Program-made: the position numbers and the translations under genes
Assembly: GCF_013294115.1 (NCBI RefSeq)
Contig: NZ_JABSNP010000001.1
Span: 124,001 to 188,000 of the forward strand
Direction: 5' to 3'
Source: Hymenobacter caeli
GTDB lineage: Bacteria; Bacteroidota; Bacteroidia; Cytophagales; Hymenobacteraceae
DNA length: 64,000 nucleotides
Notes under the pieces: generated by a model
The model's input: only the letters and a program-made list of their open reading frames with translations
What the model was told of the DNA's origin: nothing
Databases searched by the model: none
Part shown: positions 7,715 through 17,865 of the stretch, in pieces
Layout of the letters: each line of letters begins with the position of its first letter
How positions within the stretch are numbered: position 1 is the stretch's first letter

Positions 7715-8248
7715 ATGCCCCCCAAAACCCGCATTGCCGTTGACATGGACGAGGTAATGGCCGACTCCATTGCCCGCTTTCAGGAGTGGTACGGCCGCGA
7801 CTTCCAGCGGGAGCTGACCCTGGAAACCCTGCACGGCAAGGACGCCGCCGACGCCGTGGCCCCCGAGCACCAAGCCGCCCTGCGGGCCTACCCCAACGCG
7901 CCCGGCTTCTTCCGCGACCTGCCCGTGGTGGCCGACAGCCAGGACGTGCTGCGCCGGATGGCCGAGCGCTACGAGCTGTTCGTGGCCACGGCCGCGATGG
8001 AATTTCCCAACTCGTTTTTGGACAAGTACCACTGGCTCCAGCAGCATTTTGCGTTCATTCCGTGGCCGAACTACGTGTTCTGCGGCGACAAGCGCATCCT
8101 CAACGCCGACTACCTGATTGACGACAACGCCTACAATTTCGACGGCTTCCGGGGCGAGGGCCTGTTGTTCAGCGCCCCGCACAACGCCCACACCACGGGC
8201 TGCCGCCGGGTGAACAGCTGGCGGGAAATAGCGGACATTTTTCTGTAA
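7715..8248 (+). CDS. 5'(3')-deoxyribonucleotidase (HAD superfamily)
   Basis: A 177-residue HAD phosphatase. The nucleophile motif is DMDEVMADS near residue 10, where the first Asp forms the phospho-intermediate and the second is the acid/base. The later motif DYLIDDNAYNFDGFRG supplies the metal-binding acidic pair. This layout, the size and the motif FFRDLPVVADSQDVLRRM near residues 65-85 match bacterial 5'(3')-deoxyribonucleotidases, which dephosphorylate dUMP/dTMP-type nucleotides and help control dNTP pools. It sits in a tight run with the Imm63-like gene (9 bp gap) and a small membrane protein (4 bp gap). Confidence 0.85.
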   Translation: MPPKTRIAVDMDEVMADSIARFQEWYGRDFQRELTLETLHGKDAADAVAPEHQAALRAYPNAPGFFRDLPVVADSQDVLRRMAERYELFVATAAMEFPNSFLDKYHWLQQHFAFIPWPNYVFCGDKRILNADYLIDDNAYNFDGFRGEGLLFSAPHNAHTTGCRRVNSWREIADIFL

Positions 8249-8252
8249 GCCG

Positions 8253-8675
8253 ATGGGGGTCATCAACTGGTTGCGGGCGCTGGGCACGGCGGGCCTGGCC
8301 CTGCCGGTGGGCATGCTGCTGTTTGGCTGGTACCGCAGCCTGTACCGGCCGGGGCCCTACGGGCGCTGGCTGGGCGCCGGGCTACTGCTGGCGGCGCTTT
8401 TCGGCTACTACTACGCCGGACCGGTGCGCTACCCCGCCGCCGGCACCGTGGCGGGGCTGCTGGTGCCGCCCACCTTCGTAGTGGCGTTTGGCCTGGTCAA
8501 CTGGCTGAGCGAGCGGCTCAACGGCCGGCCGTTCATCCTTCCCAACCGGCCCACGATGACGCCCGCCGAGCGCACGGCCCTCAACGCCTCCGACCTGGCG
8601 GGCTACGCCCTGCTCATGCTGGCCTCCTACGGCATGTTTTTTTACTGGTCGGTGCAAATCGGCCAGCGCCCGTAG
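8253..8675 (+). CDS. Small membrane protein, unknown function
   Basis: A 140-residue protein with about four hydrophobic segments (near residues 10-28, 42-56, 64-84 and 112-130). Positively charged or polar loops separate them. No family was recognised. It starts 4 bp after the nucleotidase gene and its TAG stop at 8673-8675 directly touches the stop codon of the convergent bshA gene. No terminator can fit between the two. Coding status is supported by the operon position and clean hydropathy pattern. Confidence 0.65.
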   Translation: MGVINWLRALGTAGLALPVGMLLFGWYRSLYRPGPYGRWLGAGLLLAALFGYYYAGPVRYPAAGTVAGLLVPPTFVVAFGLVNWLSERLNGRPFILPNRPTMTPAERTALNASDLAGYALLMLASYGMFFYWSVQIGQRP

Positions 8676-9812
8676 CTACACCGCGGCCAGGGTGGCGGCG
8701 ATGGCGCGGCGGTAGCAGTCCTCGTACAAGGGCACGATGTTGGCCACGGCAAACTCCTCGGCGCGGGCGCGGGCGGCGGCCTTGAAGCGGGGCAGGTTGG
8801 CGTCGTCGAGCACGTAGAGGGCGTTTTTCACCATGTCGTCCACGTCGCCGATGTTGCTCACCATGCCGGTCACGCCGTTGATATTCAGCTCGGGGATGCC
8901 GCCGGCGTTGGTGCTCACCACGGGCACTTCGCAGGCCATGGCCTCCAGGGCGGCCAGGCCGAAGCTCTCGTTTTCGGACGGCATCAGGAACAGGTCGCCC
9001 ACGCTGAGCACTTCCTCCACGGCCTCGAGCTTGCCCAGGAAACGGATGTCGCGCTGGCAGTCGAGGTCGCGGGCCAGCTTCTCCATGCGGTTGCGGTCGG
9101 GGCCGTCGCCCACCAGCAGCAGCTTGGCGGGGATGACGGCCCGCACCCCGCAGAAGATGCGGAGCACGTCTTCCACGCGCTTCACGGCCCGGAAATTACT
9201 GGTGTGGACGAGCAGCTTCTCGCCCTCGGGCGCAATGGCGGCCCGGAAGTGGCTCTTGTCCTGCTTGCGGAAGCGCACGAGGTCGATGAAGTTGGGAATC
9301 ACCTCCACTTCTTTTTCGATGGGGAACGACTCGTAGGTCTCGCGCCGCAAGTCGGCCGATACGGCCGTCACGCCGTCGCTCTGGTTGATACTGAACGTGA
9401 CCACCGGCTCGTAGCTGGCGTCTTTGCCCACCAGCGTGATGTCGGTGCCGTGCAGCGTGGTAACGACCGGGGCCGCGATGCCGCGCGCGCGCAGAATCTG
9501 CTTGGCCAGGAAGGCCGCCGAGGCGTGCGGAATGGCGTAGTGCACGTGCAGCACGTCGAGCTTTTCGTTCTGCACGATGTCCACCATTTTGCTGGCCAGG
9601 GCCGACTCGTAGGGCGGGAACTGGAAGAGCGGGTACGCCGGCACGTACACCTCGTGGTAGAACAGGTTTTCGTTGAAGAAGTCGAGCCGCACCGGCTGGC
9701 TGTAGGTGATGAAGTGGACGCGGTGGCCGCGCTGGGCCAGGGCCTTGCCCAGCTCAGTGGCCACCACGCCGGAGCCTCCGTAAGTGGGATAGCAGACGAT
9801 GCCGATGTTCAT
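8676..9812 (-). CDS. bshA: N-acetyl-alpha-D-glucosaminyl L-malate synthase
   Basis: A 378-residue GT4 glycosyltransferase that joins UDP-GlcNAc to L-malate, the first step of bacillithiol synthesis in the cytosol. The N-terminus (MNIGIVCYPTYGGSGVVATE) carries the glycine-rich donor loop typical of BshA. HVHYAIPHA and VTTLHGTDITLVG are further hallmark segments. The C-terminal domain has the ESFGLAALEAMACEVPVV block with the EX7E-type acceptor of nucleotide sugar. Length equals that of known BshA enzymes. bshB and bshC are not in the window, as is usual where the pathway genes are scattered. It is convergent with and touches the previous gene. Confidence 0.95.
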   Translation of the reverse strand: MNIGIVCYPTYGGSGVVATELGKALAQRGHRVHFITYSQPVRLDFFNENLFYHEVYVPAYPLFQFPPYESALASKMVDIVQNEKLDVLHVHYAIPHASAAFLAKQILRARGIAAPVVTTLHGTDITLVGKDASYEPVVTFSINQSDGVTAVSADLRRETYESFPIEKEVEVIPNFIDLVRFRKQDKSHFRAAIAPEGEKLLVHTSNFRAVKRVEDVLRIFCGVRAVIPAKLLLVGDGPDRNRMEKLARDLDCQRDIRFLGKLEAVEEVLSVGDLFLMPSENESFGLAALEAMACEVPVVSTNAGGIPELNINGVTGMVSNIGDVDDMVKNALYVLDDANLPRFKAAARARAEEFAVANIVPLYEDCYRRAIAATLAAV

Positions 9813-10105
9813 AAAAAAAGCGGGCAGTGGTGGGAATTCGGTAATCGGCCGGGCCGCCGTTCGTTGCGGGCCGTCCGCCGCCGGGCGGGGGCGGACCGCC
9901 GCGAAGGAAAAATAAGCGCGGGGGTAACCGGGCCGCCCGGCAGATGTTGCCGCGCGGCCCGGGCGGAGGTTGGCCGAGGTCTCTACGTAGTTGGTCGGTA
10001 AAACAGGGGAATTGTTGCAGCGGGCGGGATAAAAAAATGATTTTCCGCCCGGCAGCGGCTTGCTTTGCGTATGCGTTGCGTTCGTTTTTCTGACCTCCCT
10101 GCCGC
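9813..10105. other. Divergent spacer between bshA and the M1 peptidase gene
   Basis: These 293 bases separate two divergent genes and so should hold both promoters. The left part is GC-rich; an AT-richer patch lies at about 10020-10100. No exact TAnnTTTG was seen on either strand and no gene was recognised. Confidence 0.5.
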
Positions 10106-11995
10106 TTGAATAACCGTTTTTTCCGGCGCAGCGGGCCTTTGGCCCTGCTGTTGGCCCTGCTGGCCCTCGGCGGCCGGGCCCAGTCGCGACTGCCCATTCC
10201 GCGCAATTTGCTGGCCACCTACGGCAAGGGCACCCGCACCGAAGCCGGGGCCCCCGGCCCGCGCTACTGGCAAAACACGGCCGCCTACGACATCGACGTG
10301 GCGTACAACCCGTCGTCGCGCCGCCTCTCGGGCACGGTGGACATCGTGTACCAAAACAACAGCCCCGACACGCTGCGCCAAATCTGGTTCAAGCTCTACC
10401 CCAACCTGTACCAGGAAGGGGCCCCGCGGGTGAACCGCATCGCGGCGGAAGACGCGGGCGACGGCGTGCAGATTCAGGACCTGGCCATCGGCGAGCAGCG
10501 CTACGACGTGCGCCAGCTGCCCATCGACGCCACCAACCTGCCCGTGCCGCTGGCCGCGCCGCTGCTGCCCCGGCAAAGCGTGAAGGTGGCCATCGCCTAC
10601 GCCTACACCCTCAACCTGGGCTCGCACAACCGCACCGGCGAGGTAGAGCCGGGGGCGGCGTTCGTGGCGTACTTCTTCCCCCGCATTGCCGTGTACGACG
10701 ACATCGACGGCTGGAACCGCTGGCCCTACACCGGCGTGGCCGAGTTCTACAACGATTTCTGCACGTTCAAAGCGTCCATCACCGTGCCGCGCAACTACGT
10801 GGTGTGGGCCACCGGCGACCTGGTGAATCCCGGCGAGGTGCTGGCCAAAAAGTACATCGACCGCCTGCACCAGGCCGAGCAGACCGAGGGCGTGACGACC
10901 ATCATCGACAGCACCGACGTGCGGCGGCGCGACGTGACCAACCCCGACGCGCAGAACGCCTGGCGCTTCGAGGCCCGCGACGTCACGGACTTCGTGTTCG
11001 CCACCGCCGACCACTACGTGTGGCAGGCCGCCAGCCCCGTGGTGGACCCCAAAACCCAGCGCCGCACCCGCGTCGATGCCGTGTACTCGCCCCTGCACCG
11101 CGACTACAAAGACGTGATGGACATTGCCCGGCGCACGGTGCTGGCCATGAGCTACACGTTTCCGAAGTGGCCGTTTCCGTACAGCCACGAAACGGTGTTC
11201 GACGGCCGCGACCAGATGGAGTACCCGATGATGGTGAACGACAACCCCAGCGCCACCCGCCCCGAGGCCATCACCCTCACCGACCACGAGATTTTCCACA
11301 CGATGTTCCCGTTCTACATGGGCATCAACGAGACCAAGTACGGGTGGATGGACGAGGGCTGGGCCACCATCGGCGAGTGGCTGATTTCCAGCCTGATTGA
11401 CCCCGCCCTGGTGGATTCCTACGGGATGCAGCCCTACAACTTGGCCGCCGGCACCGAGGCCGACCCGCCCATCGTGACGCTCAGCAGCCAGCAAACCGAC
11501 CAGGCCTTTTTCCTGAATTCGTACCCCAAGCCGGGCCTGGGCTACCTGTTCGTGAAAGACCTGCTGGGCGACGAGCTGTTCACCAAGGCCCTGCACACCT
11601 ACATCCGCAACTGGCACGGCAAGCACCCGATGCCCTACGATTTCTTCAACTCGATGAACGCCGGGGCGGGCCAAAACCTGAACTGGTTCTGGCAGCGCTG
11701 GTTTTTCGACGACGGCTACCCCGACCTGGCCATTGCCCGCGTGACGCGCCCCGCCGGGGGCGGCGACATCGTAATCGAAGCCAAGGGCACCAAGCCCGTG
11801 CCCATCGACCTGCTCATCACCTTCGCCGACGGTACCACCCAGAAAATTCACCGCACCATCGCCGTGTGGCAGGCCGGGGCCCGCACCGTGGCCGTGCCCG
11901 TGGCCGGTAAAAAGCCTATCCAGCAGGTGGTGCTCGGCAGCCTCTACGTGCCCGACAGCTTCCCGAAAGACAACGTGTGGGAGGCGGCGAACTGA
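10106..11995 (+). CDS. M1-family zinc metallopeptidase, secreted
   Basis: A 629-residue protein read from TTG 10106, which gives MNNRFFRRSGPLALLLALLA, a signal peptide ending around GRAQS (residues 22-26). The zinc site is HEIFH at residues 394-398 with the third ligand Glu417 in WMDEGWA, exactly the HExxH-X18-E spacing of M1 peptidases. The upstream exopeptidase region is DQMEYPMMVND rather than the classical GAMEN, as in many Bacteroidota members. The N-terminal half is the beta-sandwich 'cold-active aminopeptidase' type. It should trim peptides in the periplasm or outside the cell. No partner gene is evident; the bshA gene is divergent. Confidence 0.88.
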   Translation: MNNRFFRRSGPLALLLALLALGGRAQSRLPIPRNLLATYGKGTRTEAGAPGPRYWQNTAAYDIDVAYNPSSRRLSGTVDIVYQNNSPDTLRQIWFKLYPNLYQEGAPRVNRIAAEDAGDGVQIQDLAIGEQRYDVRQLPIDATNLPVPLAAPLLPRQSVKVAIAYAYTLNLGSHNRTGEVEPGAAFVAYFFPRIAVYDDIDGWNRWPYTGVAEFYNDFCTFKASITVPRNYVVWATGDLVNPGEVLAKKYIDRLHQAEQTEGVTTIIDSTDVRRRDVTNPDAQNAWRFEARDVTDFVFATADHYVWQAASPVVDPKTQRRTRVDAVYSPLHRDYKDVMDIARRTVLAMSYTFPKWPFPYSHETVFDGRDQMEYPMMVNDNPSATRPEAITLTDHEIFHTMFPFYMGINETKYGWMDEGWATIGEWLISSLIDPALVDSYGMQPYNLAAGTEADPPIVTLSSQQTDQAFFLNSYPKPGLGYLFVKDLLGDELFTKALHTYIRNWHGKHPMPYDFFNSMNAGAGQNLNWFWQRWFFDDGYPDLAIARVTRPAGGGDIVIEAKGTKPVPIDLLITFADGTTQKIHRTIAVWQAGARTVAVPVAGKKPIQQVVLGSLYVPDSFPKDNVWEAAN

Positions 11996-12018
11996 GCCGT
12001 TCGCAGGTTCGCGCACCG

Positions 12019-12037
12019 CCCGCCCCGCAGGGGCGGG
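12019..12037 (+). terminator. GC-rich hairpin after the M1 peptidase gene
   Basis: CCCGCCCC at 12019-12026 pairs with GGGGCGGG at 12030-12037 around a 3-base loop, 23 bp past the stop. There is no T-run, so it is only terminator-like. Confidence 0.35.
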
Positions 12038-12257
12038 GCGGCCCCCGCCCCACTCCCGTGGCCCGGCAAGGGGTTCATTCAGCGACGGGCGGGGGCCACT
12101 CCTGCGCCCCACAGCTTCCCACTACCCCCCAGCTTAAAGACCGTTTCTATGCAGCGCGGGGGCATACTTGAGTACAAAAATTTCAAATTATTATTTCATT
12201 AGTAGTTCACAAGGCTGGCTGGCAAGGTAATTTTGGGGCTGTCCTTCAAAATACTAT

Positions 12258-14444
12258 ATGCCACAAACTTCTACCAAGCACTGCTTTCGCGCCACCAGCG
12301 CGGCCACCCTCTTCTTTGTGTTGACCGCCTTCGCCAGCTTTGGCCAGGCACGCTACACTTGGACCGCCTTCATTGATTCCAACTGGGGTACTGCCGGTAA
12401 CTGGTTGCCCCTCCGGGTGACGCCAGCGGCCAGCGACGTTCTGATGTTCGATGGAACCATTACAACAAGTACCAGCGTAAACCTGGACTTCGCTGCTTCG
12501 CAAACCATTGGGCAACTGATTTTTAGCAATAACGTGCAAGCCACGTTGAATATATGAGATATCAAAACGCTCGTCATCGGGGCCCAGCCCCCGGCCGTGG
12601 GCTTGCAGCTGGATGCCGGTACGCTGGTGAAAGTTGTGGGCACGCAGGGGAGTAATTCGGCGTTAAAAATTCAGATGGCCACCACCGCTCGGGCGGGTAT
12701 TGCCGGCCGGCTGGAGTTTTTGGGCCCCATTGGAAATACTGCCATTACTTCCAGTAGCACCCACACATTAATTTCCCCTACAATGGGGGCCGTCGAATTC
12801 ATGAACGGTAGCTACTTTTTAGCTGGCTTAAAGTTTGGCGGCAATCCTTTCGGTTCAGCCAAAGGAAGTACGGGCTCGGTAGTATTTCACGCCGGAGCCA
12901 CGTGTGAGCAGAGCAGCGGCGCTAGTCCTTTCGGCGGGAATACCTACGATGTTATCAGCCTTGATCCCCGTAGCTTGTTCCTGTACACCTCCAATGGCTC
13001 GAATGAAATCGGGCTGGCGGGCCATTCCTTCGGCTATCTAAGGCTCAATACCACCCGGACAATGGTGAACACTACTTACAGCACCGAGCCAACGACTATA
13101 GTAAATGACTTAATTGTTTCAGGTGGGGCTCACACCATCGACGTTGCCCAGCTTGATTTGAAAGGGAATCTTGTGCTAGACGGGGGCAGTCTGGCCTTCG
13201 TCCCCATTCCCGCTAACAAGCTATTGCTGACTTTAAACGGTGCGGCGGCCCAAACCATCGGTGGCACCGCCAGCAGTCCCTTGACGCTGCCTTCTAACGT
13301 GACCCTGGTGTTGAACAACCCGGCGGGCCTCGCGCTGCAACGCCCGCTGCAAGTGAACGGTACCCTCACGCTCACCAGTGGCCTGGTCTCTACAACCGCT
13401 GCCAACGGCCTGACCCTGGGGGCCGCCGCCATGATAAGCGGCAGCACCACCAGCTTCATCAACGGGCCATTGAGCCTGATGCAAGCCGGTACAGTGGTCA
13501 ATTTAACCTTCCCAATCGGCAGTGGTAGAGCTTACCGGCCGCTCACGCTCACCGGGCAGCAGGCGGACGCGCCCACCACTTACACGGCCCAGCAATTCAA
13601 CCAGGCCCCGGTGGCCCGGGCTTTTCCCACGGCGGCCGGTAGCGTGCAGCGGGTGTCGCGGGTGCGCTACTTCAACATCACCAACAACGGGGCCACCAAT
13701 TTTTCCCAAGGGACGGTCACGCTTAAATACGACGTTGACGACCAGGTAGATGCCACTGGTAAGCTGCGCATTGCCAAGAGCGACAACGCCGGTAACTGGC
13801 TCGACCTGGGCGGCACGGGCACCGCGGCCCCGGTGGGCAGCATCACGAGCACGGTACCGTTCGCGTCGTTCAGCGATTTTGTGCTGGCCAGCACCGAGGC
13901 CACCGGTGGCGCGGGCAACAACCCGCTGCCCGTCGTCCTCACCGGCTTCACGGCCCGGCGGCAGGGGCCGGCGGTGTTGCTGGAGTGGGCCACGGCCAGC
14001 GAGCGGAACAACAGCCGCTTCGAGGTGCAGCGGAGCGCCGACGGGCAGGCGTTTGCCACCCTGAAAACGGTGCCGGGCAGCGGCAGCAGCACCGCGGCCC
14101 ATGCTTATAGCTGGCTCGACGCCGATGCAGCCGGCGGGCCGCTCTACTACCGGCTGCGCCAGGTGGATGCGGACGGCACCGCCACCTACTCGCCGGTGGT
14201 AGCCGTGCTGCCCGACGCGGCGCAAACCGGCGTGTTTCCCAACCCGGCGCAGCAGCACATCCGCTTCGGGGCCCCGGCCGGCAGTGCCTACCGCGTGCTG
14301 AACGCGCTGGGCCAGCCGGTACTAACCGGCCGCGCCCCGGCCGAAGGCACCGCGCTCGACCTGCCCGGCTTGGCCCCCGGAATCTATTACCTGGAAATCA
14401 GCAACGCGCAGGGTCAGGTGCGGCACCGGTTCATTAAAGAATAG
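12258..14444 (+). pseudogene. T9SS-exported surface protein, interrupted by an in-frame TGA
   Basis: One frame runs for 728 codons but is cut by a TGA at 12555-12557 (codon 100). The part before it has a signal peptide (to about residue 31, ASFGQA) and the start of a beta-rich domain (TWTAFIDSNWGTAGNW). The part after it continues the same frame with repetitive beta-helix or autotransporter-like sequence. Near the C-terminus is a fibronectin-like segment and then the type IX sorting domain (GVFPNPAQQHIRF, LPGLAPGIYYLEI, HRFIKE). The intact protein would cross the outer membrane by T9SS and be anchored or released. Nonsense mutation, assembly error and readthrough are all possible. AT-richer than neighbours in its first kilobase. 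Confidence 0.82.
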
Positions 14445-14553
14445 CCCGCACCCCGCTACGGAAAGCACCGTTGCGCTTATCCCCTGCGCCGCTGGGCCAC
14501 GTATAAGCCAGTGGCCCGGGCAGGGGTGGCACCATCCTGGTTGGACCCAACGC

Positions 14554-15135
14554 ATGAGGAAGTTTCTTTCGTTACTTTTCCCGCTGCTGGCGGGCTGTAC
14601 TTGCCAGGAAGTGGTGCTCACGCCCGACGAGCGGGCGTGGCTCGCTGCTTATGCGCCGGGCGCGGTGGTGGCCTTCCGCAGCAACCGGGGCGCGACGAAC
14701 ACGCTCACGGTGCAGCCCCGGCAGGAGTGGCACGAAAACACCGACTGCAACTACCTGGAGGCGGGGCCCTACCAACCCATTTTCAGCCAAATAGTGCTGC
14801 GGCTGGGCACCCAGTACGACGATAAAAACCGGGACCTGGTAGTGAACCTGCACAAAATCACGCCGAAGATTCCGGGCGACCTCAAGTTTTACCTGGCCGG
14901 GCTGGAGTGCACTACTCCTGCCCAGCTAGGTGCGCCCGGGGCCAAGCTGGCGCGGCAGGCCTGCACGCTGGCCACCACGGGCAAAACCTACCCGGACGCC
15001 TACGTCTTTCGCAACGGGAGCAACGGCACAAACCGCGGCAACCAGCGGATGCAGGCATTTTACTGGGACAAGCAGGACGGCCTGATTCGGTACGAGCTGG
15101 CCGACGGCGAAGTATTCGACCGGGCCCCGCGCTGA
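14554..15135 (+). CDS. Lipoprotein of unknown function
   Basis: A 193-residue protein with a lipobox LLAGC; Cys15 would be lipidated and the protein held in a membrane. The mature part has several cysteines (near residues 17, 69, 119 and 136) that could form disulfides, and no recognised domain. It follows the T9SS gene by 109 bp on the same strand. The ATG at 14554 is supported by the basic start MRKFLSLLFPLLAGC. No function is proposed. Confidence 0.65.
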   Translation: MRKFLSLLFPLLAGCTCQEVVLTPDERAWLAAYAPGAVVAFRSNRGATNTLTVQPRQEWHENTDCNYLEAGPYQPIFSQIVLRLGTQYDDKNRDLVVNLHKITPKIPGDLKFYLAGLECTTPAQLGAPGAKLARQACTLATTGKTYPDAYVFRNGSNGTNRGNQRMQAFYWDKQDGLIRYELADGEVFDRAPR

Positions 15136-15257
15136 GCAGGATTTGGGGTCTTTTGCCGAGTTGGGCCAAGCAGGGGCCAGCCTCAATACTGCCCTAGCCC
15201 TGCCAGGGCCCCGGCAATTGTTGCCTAGCGGCTGCCACTCAACAATCCCAGGAGTAG

Positions 15258-15289
15258 CACCGGTTCGTGAAAGCCGGGGCGAACCGGTG
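15258..15289. repeat. Perfect 10-bp dyad between convergent genes
   Basis: CACCGGTTCG at 15258-15267 and CGAACCGGTG at 15280-15289 form a hairpin with a 12-base loop. It lies in the 231-base convergent spacer between the lipoprotein gene and the GH2 gene, so it may act as a terminator for either side, though no T-run follows. The rest of the spacer (15136-15366) shows nothing else. Confidence 0.5.
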
Positions 15290-15366
15290 GCGTTTCTTAG
15301 TCGCCAGTGCATCAGTGGGCGGGCCTGCTGGGCCAGGAGTGGGGCCGTTGCCCCAGTAGTAACAGC

Positions 15367-17865
15367 TCACTTTAAGCCGATTACCCTGCCAGGAGCATTA
15401 ACGGGTTTGCGCGCCGTGAGCTGAATAGTATCGGATTGGAGATTTCCGGACGACGCGGTTATTCGAATGGTGCCGGGCTGGTCGCGGGAGCGGACAACCG
15501 CCAGGGCCAGCCCGCTGAACGCCTGGCGCTGTTTGCTCTGCATGGTGGTGCGGTCCTGCGGGTTGCCGTTGTCGGTGCCCGCCAGCGTGCCCGCGCCTTC
15601 AACTTTAAACTCAATGAGGTTGTCCGCGTTCGGAACCACTAGGCCCTTGGCATCCAGGACTTCCACTTTTACGTCGGCAATGTCCCAGGCGTCGGCGTCG
15701 ATGGTTTTTTTATCCACCGACAGCCGAAGGGCCGCCGGGGGCCCGGTGGTGCGCACTTCTTCGCTTACCGTGGTGCCGTTTTTCCTGCCCACCAGCTTCA
15801 GTGTGCCGGGTTCGTAGGGCACGTCCCACGAGAGGTGCAGGTCGGACGTGGTGGCGTTCACGAAGGGATGGGCGAATTTGTTGTTGCCGCCGGAGTTGCC
15901 CTGCTGCGGAAAGGCCACCGATTTACTGCCGAAGGATTTCCCGTTGACGAACAGCTCCACGCTGTCGCAATTCGTGTAAGCCACCACGGGAATCACCTGG
16001 CCTTCGCGGCCGGCCCAGTTCCAATGGGGAAACGCGTGCACCATGGGCTTATCGGTCCACTGGCTTTGGTAGAAATAGTAGCTGTCCTTGGGAAAGCCGC
16101 ACAGGTCGATGACCCCCGAGCTGGAGCTCTTGAACGGCCAGTGGGCCTCGCCGAGGTGGTCGATGCCCGTCCACATGAAGTCGCCGATGACGTAGTCGTG
16201 CACGGCCGTGAACTTCCACAGCTGCTCGGCCTTCACCATGCTGGTGTTGTAGCTGCCGGGCCGGAAGCCCGGCCGCCCGACGACTTTGTCCGAGGCCAGC
16301 CGGTACACGCCGCGCATGCTGTAAATGGAGCCGTTTTCGGTGCCAATCACTTTCCAGGCCGGGTGTGCCTGCTTGTCGATGCTGTAGTACAATTCCCGGC
16401 GGTTGAGCCAGCGGTCCACGTAGTTGTACCCCACCACGTCCTGCAAGTCCAGGAAAGCAGGGGTGGCCGGGTACTCCACGTCCGCAATCCGGTCGTTGCC
16501 CACCGTCACCGGCCGGGTCGGGTCTTCTCGGTGAAAGGTGGCGAGCAAGTTTTTGAGCACTTCTACGCCCCGCGCTTTGCCCTGGTCCAGCACCTCGTTG
16601 CCCGCGCTCCAGATGACGATGGACGGGTGGTTGCGGTCGCGGTGGAGCATGGACACCAGGTCGGGCTGGGAATTTTCAGCGAACAGGGTGTGGTAGCTGT
16701 ACTGGACCTGGCCTTTGGCAATTTCCCATTCGTCGAAGGCTTCGTCCATCACCAGGAACCCCATCTGGTCGCACAGCTCCAGGAAGTCCGGGTCGGGCGG
16801 GTTGTGGGCCGTGCGGATGGCGTTGCAGCCCATGGCCTTCAGCGTTTGCAAGCGCCGGACCCAGGCCTGCCGGGGCACCGCCACGCCCAGGCAACCGGCA
16901 TCGGAATGCAGGCATACGCCGTTCATTTTCACGTGTTTGCCGTTCAGCAAAAACCCCTTGTCCTGGTCGTACTCGATGCGCCGGATGCCGAACGAAGACG
17001 TGGTGTTGTCGCCCACCTTTTTCCCGGTCAGCACCGACGAATGCAGCGTGTAGAGCGCCGGCGTGGCCACCGACCACAGGGCGGGCGCGGTTATTTTCAG
17101 GGTTTGCGCAACGTCGGTGCTGCCGGCGGCGGCCAGGGTAACCGGCGTATCGACCACGCCAACCGTTGCGCCGGCCGCATTCTTGACGACCGACCGCAGC
17201 ACAATGTTTTGGGGGGTTGGCAGGCTATTCTCCACCGTCGTGCGGACGGCCACGGTGGCCGCCGCCGAATCGGCCGCCGGCGTGGTGATGTACGTGCCCC
17301 ACTGGGCCACGTGCACGGGATTGGCAACGTTGAGCCACACGTGCCGGTAGATGCCCGAGCCGGAATACCAGCGGTTGTTGGGCTGAAGGGAGTTGTCGAC
17401 CCGGACGGCAATAACGTTCTCGCCTTTGCTGAGGAAAGGCGAGAGGTCGTAGTAAAAGCCGGTGTAGCCAAAAGCGTGTTTGCCCAGCGAGTGCCCGTTG
17501 AGCCACACCTCGCTGTTCATGTAAACGCCTTCAAACTCCACCCAGCATTTCTGGCCGTTCGAGAGCTGCGGCAAACGAAAGTGCTTGCGGTACCACCCGA
17601 TGCCCGCGGGCAGGTACCCGCCGTAGCCCGTCGTGGGGGCATCTTCCTTGAATTCGCCCTCGATGCTCCAGTCGTGCGGCAGGTTCAGGGCCCGCCACGG
17701 CCGGTCGTCAAAATCTATTTTGTCGGCACCTTGTGCATCCGCCTGGATAAACTGCCAGCCGTAGTCCAGCAACAGGCGCTGCCGGGGCCCCGGCGCGGCC
17801 AACGAGCGCGCCCCGGACAGGGCCGCCACCAAAAGAAAACCGAGGAAAAGCAAACGTTTGTGCAT
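15367..17865 (-). CDS. Glycoside hydrolase family 2 (beta-galactosidase-like), secreted
   Basis: An 832-residue protein starting at ATG 17863-17865, chosen because it opens a signal peptide (MHKRLLFLGFLLVAALSGAR). A GH2 sugar-binding domain comes first (about 30-200, with LPHDWSIEGEFKEDAPTTGY). An immunoglobulin-like domain follows, then the TIM barrel. Catalytic acid/base is Glu424 in WSAGNEVL; the probable nucleophile is Glu510 in VIGTENGS. The C-terminal region (about 620-830) has a DUF4982-like VELFVNGKSFG part and an invasin-like beta domain. It should cleave beta-linked galactosides or related sugars in the periplasm. No SusC/SusD pair is near, so it is not in a classical utilisation locus here. 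Confidence 0.88.
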   Translation of the reverse strand: MHKRLLFLGFLLVAALSGARSLAAPGPRQRLLLDYGWQFIQADAQGADKIDFDDRPWRALNLPHDWSIEGEFKEDAPTTGYGGYLPAGIGWYRKHFRLPQLSNGQKCWVEFEGVYMNSEVWLNGHSLGKHAFGYTGFYYDLSPFLSKGENVIAVRVDNSLQPNNRWYSGSGIYRHVWLNVANPVHVAQWGTYITTPAADSAAATVAVRTTVENSLPTPQNIVLRSVVKNAAGATVGVVDTPVTLAAAGSTDVAQTLKITAPALWSVATPALYTLHSSVLTGKKVGDNTTSSFGIRRIEYDQDKGFLLNGKHVKMNGVCLHSDAGCLGVAVPRQAWVRRLQTLKAMGCNAIRTAHNPPDPDFLELCDQMGFLVMDEAFDEWEIAKGQVQYSYHTLFAENSQPDLVSMLHRDRNHPSIVIWSAGNEVLDQGKARGVEVLKNLLATFHREDPTRPVTVGNDRIADVEYPATPAFLDLQDVVGYNYVDRWLNRRELYYSIDKQAHPAWKVIGTENGSIYSMRGVYRLASDKVVGRPGFRPGSYNTSMVKAEQLWKFTAVHDYVIGDFMWTGIDHLGEAHWPFKSSSSGVIDLCGFPKDSYYFYQSQWTDKPMVHAFPHWNWAGREGQVIPVVAYTNCDSVELFVNGKSFGSKSVAFPQQGNSGGNNKFAHPFVNATTSDLHLSWDVPYEPGTLKLVGRKNGTTVSEEVRTTGPPAALRLSVDKKTIDADAWDIADVKVEVLDAKGLVVPNADNLIEFKVEGAGTLAGTDNGNPQDRTTMQSKQRQAFSGLALAVVRSRDQPGTIRITASSGNLQSDTIQLTARKPVNAPGRVIGLK

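Noticed and set aside
9983-12112. A 709-codon open frame on the minus strand opposite the M1 peptidase gene
   Set aside because: Composition is Gly/His/Val-rich with no motif; the plus strand has an intact zinc peptidase with signal peptide.
14902-15312. Several overlapping short frames around the lipoprotein gene and the following spacer
   Set aside because: All lack start context, motifs or conservation signals and overlap the lipoprotein gene; treated as noise.
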